Shown piece after piece: positions 11,309-19,786 of a stretch of 64,000 nt of DNA (the stretch's first letter is position 1; every line of letters starts with the position of its first letter). Made by a program: the position numbers and the translations under genes. Under the pieces are notes generated by a model. It was not told the DNA's origin. It ran no database searches and worked only from the letters and a program-made list of their open reading frames with translations. Source of the DNA: Furcasterigmium furcatum (lineage: Eukaryota; Ascomycota; Sordariomycetes; Glomerellales; Plectosphaerellaceae); NCBI GenBank assembly GCA_001599815.1, contig BCIA01000002.1:1123831-1187830 (forward strand). Reading direction: 5' to 3'.

Positions 11309-11926
11309 CTAGAGCCCCAAATCCTCGTCTTCCCGCTCTCTCCTCTCGTCCTCCTCGTCCTCCCTCTCCCTCATGCGCAGACCCTCGACCAGCGCAACGC
11401 CGTCAAGACCTGTCGCCTCCCCGTCTCCCTCTGCCACAGCCTTGGATTTTGCCTCCGCCTTCTGCGCATTCGAGATCCTCTCGCGCAGCAGCCTCGCGAT
11501 CGCGTTGTCGGTCCGCACATTCAGCACCTCGAGCTTCTTGTCCAGATCCCGTTTCAGGTCCCAATTGGGTTTCTTCGGCTGCAGCTTGAACAGGTCGATT
11601 CCCTTATCGTCCTGCGCATCTTCCGCCGCCCGTTGCTTGACGTCTGCCTCGACCTCGGCTGCCAGCTCCTCGAGTGTGGGCTTGTCCAGATCTTGGATTG
11701 GCGGCGCTTCGAAGCCGAGCTTGGGACCTCGCGTCTCCGGGTCGTAGTTGCGGCCGGAGAGATGTAACCTGGAGACTTCGGGTTCGACAGGTGGTGTGGC
11801 TGATCGCTCTGATTCCGGCGCGGCGACCTCGTCTCCTGGTTGTTTGCGCTTGAGGTTCTTGAGCTTGGCAAGACGAGCTTTGCGGTCGTCGGTGGCCGCG
11901 CTCAGGCTGCTGTGTGAGCTCGACAT
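11309..11926 (-). CDS. cwf18: Pre-mRNA splicing factor Cwf18 (CCDC12 family)
   Basis: Small component of the Prp19-associated/active spliceosome, the homologue of S. pombe Cwf18 and human CCDC12. The gene is a single exon of 205 residues. The N terminus is basic with the family block DRKARLAKLKNLKRKQ at about residues 13-28. The central conserved block LSGRNYDPETRGPKLGFEAP lies near 55-75. The C-terminal helix carries KLQPKKPNWDLKRDLDKKLE and LRERI near 115-150. The start at 11926 begins MSSSHSS; an open frame continues upstream, but this methionine fits the family length. The last residues are an acidic/basic mixed helix. It diverges from the PPR gene with a 405-bp shared promoter. Confidence 0.93.
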   Translation of the reverse strand: MSSSHSSLSAATDDRKARLAKLKNLKRKQPGDEVAAPESERSATPPVEPEVSRLHLSGRNYDPETRGPKLGFEAPPIQDLDKPTLEELAAEVEADVKQRAAEDAQDDKGIDLFKLQPKKPNWDLKRDLDKKLEVLNVRTDNAIARLLRERISNAQKAEAKSKAVAEGDGEATGLDGVALVEGLRMREREDEEDERREREDEDLGL

Positions 11927-12331
11927 GGTGGATGGAGGTGGGCTGAGAGTAGGAAGGAATCGTTCCTCCGCAACGAGACTTTGATTGGAGGGAGGAGAAG
12001 GGTGTGTCGGGATGTTCGAATTCAGGCGATTGTCAAGTCGATATCGCGTATGCAAACTGATGGGAGAATGTTCATCTCTCCATGCGGTGCATTTAGCGTG
12101 AAGCACCAGCCACAGATGGTATCCACTCTATCTTGACCCACTTTAAAGTTCTGTCTCCCAAGGTTCAAGTCGGATCGCGACTTCACGGAAACCATCTCCC
12201 ACTATCTCCGACTGGGCCTCAACCAACCGCACCACTCTTTCCCTCGATGTTATGACCATCTTTGCAGCGCGCTCTATAATTTTCTTGAGCCATGGTTTGA
12301 TTTTGTTGTAATACCACTTAGACTGTACAAT
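11927..12331. promoter_or_regulatory. Divergent promoter between CWF18 and the PPR gene
   Basis: A 405-bp gap, pyrimidine-rich towards CWF18 and T-rich (TATAATTTT-like at about 12274) towards the PPR gene. No additional gene was seen. Confidence 0.4.
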
Positions 12332-14647
12332 ATGGCTTCGGGCGCCGCCGCTTCGAGATCTTGGCTGTTGCGCCTGGCTCGGAGTCCCCTAAAGCCCAAT
12401 TATCCGACATACGGCCTCCCTTTCCCTCGGCATTCGGGCTCCCCTGGACGATTCGTTTGCTTGGAATGCTCCAGAAGGTTACTTTCATCGTCTGCACAAG
12501 TGGGCGTTGTCGATCCCGAATACACAACACGGCACCAGCCACCGATCCCTCCAACGCCCGATGCTTCGGCATCCGAACCAAGCGAGGCAAAACAGACACC
12601 GAACCAGGAGGTCAACGATTGGTTCTTGGACTGGAGCCCCTCCAAGACCGATGGGAAGGCTGCAAAACGAGGGCCTAAGCATCCGAAGCGGCCTCCCAAA
12701 CCGCCTCTCGACGCCAAACTCCAGATGAGCGAGGCCGAAGTCGCCCAGTTTCTAGCATGGAAGAACAAGATCCGACACAATCTGCTTAAGAGCCTCCAGA
12801 AAGGGCGCCCCAAAGCGGCCGACGCCAAGTTCCAGATACGAAAGGTGAGGTGGTTGGTCGAACATGGAAGCGTCGAAAACATGGCGGCCGCGTGGGAAGC
12901 CCTGGACCCGGCAAGAAGAAAGCGCATTTGGCCCAACATCATGTCCTCCGCCCTGCGCGCTTTTCCGGAGAAGGCCCTTTCAGTCCTGCAGGCAACCCTC
13001 AACCCTCTTCCTCCAGGTTATGCCGTGCAGGATACGGTCCATTTCCTGGCTCTCTGGCAGCGCAGCCTTCCCAAACCCAAGGCTGCTGCCCACGCGGGTG
13101 CCCTAGCCGACACCGTCATCGATGTTCTGGGCGCGTACAGCGAGCGAGACGATGCGCGCCTCGTCTTTCGACAGAATACCTTGTATCACATTGGGAAGTT
13201 CATCCCGGTCTCCAAGATGGAAGAGCTCTACACGCGCCTAATGCGTCACAACCACAAGCTCCATCCGAACACTCTCCTGCAAATGGCCTCTCGGTTCGCA
13301 CAAGACGCGAGCACTCGAGACTATGCCTTGCAGATAGCCACTGCTGTAGCCAACGCGGGCGGGTCGGACCTGACATCTCCCGCGTGGGCCAGCCTGTGTA
13401 CGACTCTCCTTTCGCCTCCTACCAGGCAAGACGACAAGGATCTGACGACGCCAACCATTGACACTTTCGAGATGTTATTGCAGCACGGGTTGGTGCCCAA
13501 CTTGATCAACTACACGGCTCTTGTGAGAGGATTGTGTGCCGCGGGTCGCATCGAGACGGCATGGGACATCGCGAAGATTATGGAAAACCACGAGATCAGC
13601 CCTGATTCCGTGTTTGTCACGACGCTCCTGGAGGGGGCAAGGCACAATATGTCTGTTGGGTACATCGACAAAGCCGTGGAGACCGCCATCAAGCACGATG
13701 TCATTGACACAGCGTTCGTCAACAGCCTTCTGTCTTCGGTCTTCGACTCTGCCGTGAACTCTGCCAGGCGCCAGAAGATCCATTCGCCTCAGATCGTGCC
13801 GGTATTCGGCGCAATGCTGCACTACTACAGCCAGCTCTTCTACATGGAGCCGCTGCAGCACCTCATTCCCATCGACCTGGCCGATGCCGCAAAGGTTGGC
13901 CCGCACATGCCCCACCGATGGGAGGCGCCGGCTCAGCTTTTCCCTGTGCTGGACAAGGTCGTCGCGTCCAAGACCGAGAAGACTTACCCCACGGGTACGA
14001 CGCTGGCCATCATGTACATCGCGTACGTGAAGAGTCTCTCGAAGGCCTCGAGCGTCTTGTCGTTGTACTCCTACATGCGCCTGCTCATTCTCCGAGGCAA
14101 CAGGGTGTGTGCGACTTTCATAGGCGAGAAGGACACCCTGCTCCACGATGTCATCATCGCACGTCTGTGTGAGCACCCAGGTATGCTGCGGGCCGCCCTG
14201 GACGTGGTGGGCGACATGCTCAAGGAGAAAGCTGCGAGGCAGGACGCAGCCCCAGCGTCAAGTTCCAAGAGAGAGACCCCTCACCCGATCCCGAGCTCCT
14301 ACACCTGGAACATCCTGCTGCAGGGCTTCATGGCCCACAAGGAGACGGCGCCCGGCGAGCGTATCCTCTCCATGATGCAGGAGAACGGGGTGTCGCCGAA
14401 CCTCGTCACCTGGAACACCTTACTGAGCGGATACGCGCGCACGCACAATGCCGGCAAGGTGATGGACACCCTGCGGAAGCTCGAGGAGAATAACCTCCAA
14501 GCTAACGAGTACACGATGCGTGCCTTTGCGAGGGCGGCCCGGAAGAGGTCGGTGTTGAGGCAGTTGGAGATGGCCATGAGCCCTGAGCTGGAGATACCCA
14601 TGGAAGATCCGACAGAATCTGCCCAGCCTGCTGTGCCGCTGGCGTAA
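12332..14647 (+). CDS. Mitochondrial pentatricopeptide repeat (PPR) protein
   Basis: Predicted organellar RNA-binding protein of 771 residues encoded in one exon. Residues 1-50 are basic, Ser/Arg/Leu-rich and lack acidic residues, as a mitochondrial presequence would be (MASGAAASRSWLLRLARSPL). Degenerate helical repeats fill the rest. The clearest PPR motifs are at about 390-425 (LINYTALVRGLCAAGRIETA) and 658-725 (YTWNILLQGFMAH, LVTWNTLLSGYARTHNAGKV, NEYTMRAFARAARK), with the usual tyrosine or tryptophan-asparagine openings. I do not recognise a specific yeast orthologue. Candidate roles are stabilising or activating translation of a particular mitochondrial mRNA, but the sequence does not show which. 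Start is supported by the leader and absence of an upstream in-frame methionine in a targeting context. Confidence 0.88.
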   Translation: MASGAAASRSWLLRLARSPLKPNYPTYGLPFPRHSGSPGRFVCLECSRRLLSSSAQVGVVDPEYTTRHQPPIPPTPDASASEPSEAKQTPNQEVNDWFLDWSPSKTDGKAAKRGPKHPKRPPKPPLDAKLQMSEAEVAQFLAWKNKIRHNLLKSLQKGRPKAADAKFQIRKVRWLVEHGSVENMAAAWEALDPARRKRIWPNIMSSALRAFPEKALSVLQATLNPLPPGYAVQDTVHFLALWQRSLPKPKAAAHAGALADTVIDVLGAYSERDDARLVFRQNTLYHIGKFIPVSKMEELYTRLMRHNHKLHPNTLLQMASRFAQDASTRDYALQIATAVANAGGSDLTSPAWASLCTTLLSPPTRQDDKDLTTPTIDTFEMLLQHGLVPNLINYTALVRGLCAAGRIETAWDIAKIMENHEISPDSVFVTTLLEGARHNMSVGYIDKAVETAIKHDVIDTAFVNSLLSSVFDSAVNSARRQKIHSPQIVPVFGAMLHYYSQLFYMEPLQHLIPIDLADAAKVGPHMPHRWEAPAQLFPVLDKVVASKTEKTYPTGTTLAIMYIAYVKSLSKASSVLSLYSYMRLLILRGNRVCATFIGEKDTLLHDVIIARLCEHPGMLRAALDVVGDMLKEKAARQDAAPASSSKRETPHPIPSSYTWNILLQGFMAHKETAPGERILSMMQENGVSPNLVTWNTLLSGYARTHNAGKVMDTLRKLEENNLQANEYTMRAFARAARKRSVLRQLEMAMSPELEIPMEDPTESAQPAVPLA

Positions 14648-15130
14648 TAGACAGAAGGAAACCCACCCCCGCGAGGGAGAAATACACTATTCCTCACTCT
14701 GATCTGTCATCAACGACGTACCTAAGGAGAGCTACCGAGTCCCCGGCTCATCGATGAGATGCACGACTTCTTTCCGCGGATCTCGAACCAGAACACCGCG
14801 CTCGGAGATGATCAACCTCTGCACCTTGATTTCTTTCTCATTTAATGGAACCAAGAAGCTAATAATCGAGCCATCATCATCGATCTTGAAATGTCGAGAG
14901 GCCAACGCCCGCTCGGTGTTAAGGCTCCTAACTCCTGAACACCACCCGTAACTCCAGACACTCAACCACGACAAGTTGACAAACAGTCCAGGGCCTGAGT
15001 CTGGCTCAAACCGATATAAAAGGAATCAATGATCTCTCAAAAAGTCGGAATTTCATACGAGAGGTGACATTGGCCAAAACTGAACCAGTACTCAACCCCC
15101 TTACACGCAACCTTGTGCACGTCCTCCACC
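14648..15130. other. Intergenic region between PPR and MDR genes
   Basis: 483 bp, AT-richer than its flanks from about 14700 to 14900, with a TATA element near its right end. An 80-residue minus-strand frame (14732-14974) has no recognised similarity. Confidence 0.4.
15013..15022 (+). promoter_or_regulatory. TATA box of the MDR oxidoreductase gene
   Basis: GATATAAAAG lies about 110 bp upstream of the start codon at 15131, a usual distance in filamentous fungi. It suggests a regulated rather than housekeeping promoter. Confidence 0.5.
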
Positions 15131-16291
15131 ATGTCTCTTCCATCTCATACCAAAGCTCTCACCGTTCACAGCATCGGGACTCCTCTCAACATCTCCGTCA
15201 CCTCGGTCCCCGTCACAAGCCCCCCCGCACCCGGAACAGTCGCCGTCCGCGTCCTCTCGGCCTATGCCAGCCCCGGCCTCCCCAAGTTCTGGGATGGAAC
15301 CGTCGCCCATCTCAAGTTCCCCGTCCCCTTCGTCGGCGGTGCCCAGGCCGTCGGTCGTGTCGTCGCAACTGGCCCGGACGCCACATCTCTGAAGCCGGGC
15401 GACCTTGTCTTCGTCGACTCCTACGTCCTCTCCCGCGACGATCCCGTCTCCTCCCAGATCCTCCTTGGCCTCCACGAGGGCAACACAGAAGCAACGAGGG
15501 GCCTCATGCGCAACGCCTGGCGCGACGGCGTCTTCAAGACCATCGCAAGCGTCCCCCTCGAGAACACCCACCGTCTCAACGAGCCCGCCCTCCTCACATC
15601 CCTCTCCTACNCCCCCTCCGAGCTCGTCATCGCCCTGGCCCGCCTCGTCGTCGCCTACGGCGGGACCTCCGCCGTCTCCCTCAAAGCCGGCCAGACCATC
15701 CTCGTAGCACCCGCAACAGGCTACTACTCCGGCGCCATCGCCGAGGTCGCCGTCGCTCTCGGCGCCCGCGTCATCGCCCTCGGCCGGAGCGCCGCGAAGC
15801 TCCAGCCCCTGATCGACGCACTCGCAACAGCCTACCCCCACAGCCCCCGCGTCCAGCCGGGCGTCATGACGGGCGACCTAGCCGCTGACACGGCGGCCAT
15901 CCGCGCCCTCCTCCCGCCAGGCGCCGCCGGCGCAGACGCCTTCATCGACATCACGCCCCCCGTCCCCGGCAAGCCCGCCCACCTGCCCGCGGCGCTGGCC
16001 TCCCTCCGCCCCGGCGCGAAGGCCGCGTTCATGGGCGTCCTCGGCGGCGTGGAGGTCGACTACGCGAGCATCATGTGGCGGAATATCTCAATCAAGGGCC
16101 AGTACATGTACACGCGCGAGCAGCTGCAGGAGGTCCTCCGCATGGTCGAGGCGGGGGTCATCCGTGTTGGAAAGCGGCTTGGGCACGAGGTGCAGGGCGA
16201 GTTTGATCTCGAGGAGTGGGAGGCCGCACTGGTCGCTCTGGAGGGGGCGAATGGCTGGGATAAGGGGGTTACGTTCACGCCGCGGGATTAG
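15131..16291 (+). CDS. Medium-chain dehydrogenase/reductase (quinone-oxidoreductase-like)
   Basis: Predicted cytosolic NAD(P)-dependent oxidoreductase of the zinc-independent MDR superfamily, 386 residues, single exon. The N-terminal GroES-like half includes FVGGAQAVGRVVATGPD (about 72-88) and LKPGDLVFVDSYVLS (about 95-110). The Rossmann half carries ILVAPATGYYSGAIAEVAVA at about 195-215, where a less common PATGYYSG stretch takes the place of the usual AxGxxG, and VIALGRSAAKL at the second strand. No cysteine/histidine zinc ligands are seen in the usual places. Substrate is unknown. One ambiguous base at 15611 affects one residue. Extreme C bias at third positions and a TATA box indicate strong, regulated expression. 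It is not flanked by obvious secondary-metabolism partners. Confidence 0.88.
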   Translation: MSLPSHTKALTVHSIGTPLNISVTSVPVTSPPAPGTVAVRVLSAYASPGLPKFWDGTVAHLKFPVPFVGGAQAVGRVVATGPDATSLKPGDLVFVDSYVLSRDDPVSSQILLGLHEGNTEATRGLMRNAWRDGVFKTIASVPLENTHRLNEPALLTSLSYXPSELVIALARLVVAYGGTSAVSLKAGQTILVAPATGYYSGAIAEVAVALGARVIALGRSAAKLQPLIDALATAYPHSPRVQPGVMTGDLAADTAAIRALLPPGAAGADAFIDITPPVPGKPAHLPAALASLRPGAKAAFMGVLGGVEVDYASIMWRNISIKGQYMYTREQLQEVLRMVEAGVIRVGKRLGHEVQGEFDLEEWEAALVALEGANGWDKGVTFTPRD

Positions 16292-16861
16292 GCCTGAGCG
16301 CCACCAACCGGCTTCTGTTGGAGGAATAAAAGGAGAATTTGGTTCTATCATGAATGAGAGCCATAAAAAGCCTGGAGTTTTAGCAATAGAGAGCTCACTT
16401 TGAGTCGGGCGAATACGGTCCTGCATATCTCTAGAGTCAACACAAATTCAGGGGCAGCCCCTTTTCAGCCTTCTATCAAAACACTGTCACCACACACAGG
16501 GACATCGCCATGGCTCATCAGCCGCGTGGATATGAGAGCGCATCAGCGGTAGAATTTCTATGCCAGGTTCACATTCCTGCCACGCCTGAAACCCACCGCC
16601 CGCCCAGTCCTGCTTGAGCATCACGTCGTCCCACAACGGCGTGCCCGCGTGCCCATATCTCGACACAACGGACAAGTCCGATAGAGCGGTGAGCACTGTC
16701 AGCCGGGCTCAAGAAAACAATCAATAGCAATCAATCTATATAGTCCCCCAACCCACATGATCCCCCGGCCTCTCGGCCGCCTCGACCCACGGCCATCGTG
16801 GCTCTATCCCCACCATCGCCAGCTCGAGACGCCGACGACAACAAACAACAACAACACCAAC
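16292..16861. other. Intergenic region after the MDR gene
   Basis: 570 bp. A CAACAAC-rich leader-like stretch just before 16862 is the only notable element; the rest shows nothing recognisable. Confidence 0.35.
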
Positions 16862-17083
16862 ATGAAAACATGCCCCTCCCCCTCCCCCAGCCACCACGCT
16901 TCCGTCATCGCAGACGGCCTGCCGCGCCTGCAGCAGGCCTCTACCACAGGCGACCTGCATGCGACCCCGGACCCGGTCTCGGCCTCGGCCTCCGGGGGCC
17001 CGAGGCCCGTATATCATAAACACTCAGGCAAGGCAGGCACCTGGACGTCTGACGACGACGACGACGAATTCTCCATCACATGA
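16862..17083 (+). CDS. Possible small hypothetical protein (73 aa)
   Basis: A short open frame starts after a CAACAACAACACCAAC-type leader, which is typical for filamentous-fungal start contexts. The predicted product begins MKTCPSPSPSHHAS and ends TWTSDDDDDEFSIT. It is polar and Pro/Ser/Thr-rich, with no membrane segment or signal peptide, and carries an acidic tail. I recognise no family. A chance frame is quite possible because the region is GC-rich. The leader, the polar composition and the position in an otherwise empty 1.4-kb gap are the only support. Confidence 0.3.
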   Translation: MKTCPSPSPSHHASVIADGLPRLQQASTTGDLHATPDPVSASASGGPRPVYHKHSGKAGTWTSDDDDDEFSIT

Positions 17084-17673
17084 GGCCGACTACCACCTGC
17101 CGTACGATGATGTCAAAAGTCCCTGGTCTGCGGCTGCATGTCGTGCAGGTCAGGCAACGCGACACCCGACCCCTTTCCCACATCGCCACCACAGGTCCAC
17201 CCGAGTGCCGACATGATCACAAGCAACTAATCACATTGAAAGTTCTTTGTATTCACCACAGCTGCCAGAGCCGGGGTGTGTTCCGCCACGAAGCCACCCT
17301 CCAGTTATTATGTATCCTGTATCGCCAAACGAGGCCCCACGTCCCTGCATCCAGAGCAGAGATCGCCCGCCCAGAATCGCATACATGCGGTGGCTGTCTA
17401 GCATGAATCCCAATGCAAACGCGGGCTCCGAAGGATATTCGTCTCGTCAATAGGAATCGCTAAGCATGCTTCCCTCTCCCGCTCGCTATCTCGCTCTCCG
17501 CCATTGGCCATAAGTGAAAAAAGGAGAAAACAGACAAACAGATACGCGGATAGCTTTTGAGGGGTTATTGTACAACATCCATGCCTAATCGATGGGTATC
17601 AAGGTCTCGCAGGGCTGATGAAATTCAAAATGCAGAGGCCAACTTCTTCTGTGCAACACGGTGCGACCAGATA
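17084..17673. other. Intergenic region, 3' flank of the fusion gene
   Basis: 590 bp. I see no gene; the right end is probably 3' UTR of the minus-strand gene. Confidence 0.35.
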
Positions 17674-19786
17674 CTACGACGAGATGCCTCTCAAGACCCT
17701 CGCCGGGTTGCCGACAACAATGGTGAATGGCGGAACGTCCTGTCGGGGTTGTTAGTATGGCTGGTGTTTGCTGGAGGGTTGGAGGCATTACCTTTGTGAC
17801 AATAGCACCTGCGCCGACGGTGCTGCCCTTCCCAATGGTGCGGCCAGGGAGAATAATCGCTCCTCCTCCAATCCAGCAATCTTGCTCAATGGTGATACCA
17901 CGCCCCAGCTGTGGACCTTTGCTGCCCATGCGCCGCTTTGGGTCGATAGGCAGCGTCGCAGTGTAGATATTGACGTTGGGGCCGATGTGGCAGTTGTCTC
18001 CAATCTTCACCTCGCAAGTGTCGATGACCGTACAGTTGCGTCCAATGATGACATTCTGACCAATCGTAATATTATACCCGTAGTCGCAGACAAAAGGGGC
18101 CTCGACCACCACGTTCTCGCCCACACGACCCACATTGGTCACCGGCGAAGCCATGGTGGGCGAGATCTGGATGGGATCCCGGGGCTGCAGGATCTCGCGG
18201 AAGAGGCGGGCCCGCTCGGTCGGTGAGACACCATTGTTCGGGTTGGTCGAGTTGTTGAACCGCCAACAAGCCGCGCTGCAGCGTTCACGCTCGAGAACAA
18301 GCTCCTTGTCGAAGGGATAGTAGTGCCTGCCGGATAACATCTCCTCCTTCTGCGTTCTCGGTCTGTTGGAGGAAAACTGCGTGTGAGACAGCGCAAGCTG
18401 TGCCGCGACTTGGGCGTTTGTGGTGGCTTGAGGTGTCGGGCTGTTCGACCGGGTAGGATGCAGAATATTGATCTGAGGCAACGTGTTACCGGGATGGGGT
18501 GTCTCTGGCTCGGTCCTTGTTCGGTCGTGCAGAGATGGTACACGCTGGTAGTCCTTCCTGTCGGAAAAGCCGGCCTGCTGTGGCGGCCCCTGGGCGCTGA
18601 CAGGTGTCGGGAAGACGTTGGCGGGTGTGTATGGCAGAGCCGAGAGTTTGTGTTCGGGGCTGGCGACGGAGGCACTGGGAATGGTGGAGGCAGTAGGCCT
18701 GTCATCGTCCGTCACCAGAGGCCGTCCTTGGGGTGGATCTATCCGTAGCGGCTGTCCTCTTGTGTAGGGAGGCAGAGGATCGCGTCTTGGTGGCACGGCC
18801 GGCGGAGGGCCATATGGGTTCTGTTGCGGCATGCCGTAAGCGCCAGGCGGCACGTAACTGGGATCTTTGGATTCTAGGGGCACGGCCGCTGCCTTGTTGT
18901 CGGGCTTCTGCCATCCGGTGCCGCGCTGTGGCGGGTAGCCCTGGCAAAGGAAGCCGCCACGCATGCAATTGCTACCTGTGACGTGGTCAACTATGCTGTC
19001 GTGAAAGGGGGCGTAGAGGCACCTACATTCGGGCTTCTGCTCGTCGCACTTCTTCTTGCGTTTTCGGCATGTTAAGCAGCCCGTCTTGGTACGGTTGCTA
19101 AAGTTGCGTTTTCGCTTCTTGGGATCGGACTGAAGCGCCGGGTCCCGTGATCCTCCGGGAGTGTACGATCCATAAAGGCTCATGCCGCGATCATCGCCGT
19201 CGGGGCTCGTGTTTCCATAGTCGCTGTGAGCCTCGCCCTGGCCCACTGATCTCCTCATGGCCTCTGCAATCTGCTCTTCACTCTGACCTTGCGCAGATGA
19301 AGCCGAGTGCTGCTGATCGTAGTAACTCCTCTCAGCCCGGCTATCTCGTCCATACCATGAGTCGGCGTGATCCCGAAACGCCTCCCCGTCGGCGTAACGG
19401 TGATCTCGCTCTCGCTCTCGTTGCGGCGTTCCGTAGCGATCGCGATGTTCCGGGGCATGAGTCTGAGTAGCCGTGTCTGGTGTCCGTTCCTGAGTAGGTG
19501 GCTCCCTTTCCCTGTGCGGCTCGGCGGAATCAGACCGCTTTCTTTTGTGAGATGTTTCAGTGTCGGCGTAGCTACTCGACTGGAAATGCGGCCTATCCAC
19601 ACTGGACACCGGCCATCCTTCTCTCTGACCCGAGGAGACCTCTGCGGCGGAGGACTTGGGCTCTGTCGGTGCAGGTTGGTTAGTGGGCCGCTCATCTGGC
19701 GCCGTCTTCTGCGACTCGACTCCTGATGGATTTGGCGCTTCCGATTGTTTCGGCGACCCGCCGTTCAGAGCAGTAAAACTGGACAT
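17674..19786 (-). CDS. Zn2Cys6 DNA-binding protein fused to a maltose-acetyltransferase-like domain
   Basis: Single predicted polypeptide of 669 residues from three exons: 19786-19023, 18971-17792 and 17739-17674. Residues 1-235 are charged, disordered and rich in Arg/Glu/Ser. A Zn2Cys6 cluster lies at about 244-271: CLTCRKRKKKC, then CSNCMRGGFLC after splicing, with perfect C-x2-C-x6-C-x6-C-x2-C-x6-C spacing. A Pro-rich linker follows. A Mac-type helical motif is near 470-515 (EEMLSGRHYYPFDKELVLER). A left-handed beta-helix of hexapeptide repeats follows (ITIGQNVIIGRNCTVID, VKIGDNCHIGPNVNIYTAT, IGGGAIILPGRTIGKGSTVG). It ends VTKDVPPFTIVVGNPARV plus LRGISS. The expected catalytic histidine after NIYTAT is leucine. 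Linkage of a fungal zinc cluster to this acyltransferase fold is visible in one frame, so misassembly of two genes is unlikely. Confidence 0.85.

Noticed and set aside
14732..14974. 80-codon minus-strand frame between the PPR and MDR genes
   Set aside because: No family motif, no codon bias like the neighbours, no good start context. It remains only a weak possibility.
15101..15841. 246-codon minus-strand frame
   Set aside because: Antisense to the MDR oxidoreductase, with no domain of its own.
15131..19786. Secondary-metabolite gene cluster (MDR enzyme plus zinc-cluster protein)
   Set aside because: No backbone synthase, transporter or P450 nearby, and the zinc-cluster gene is an unusual fusion.
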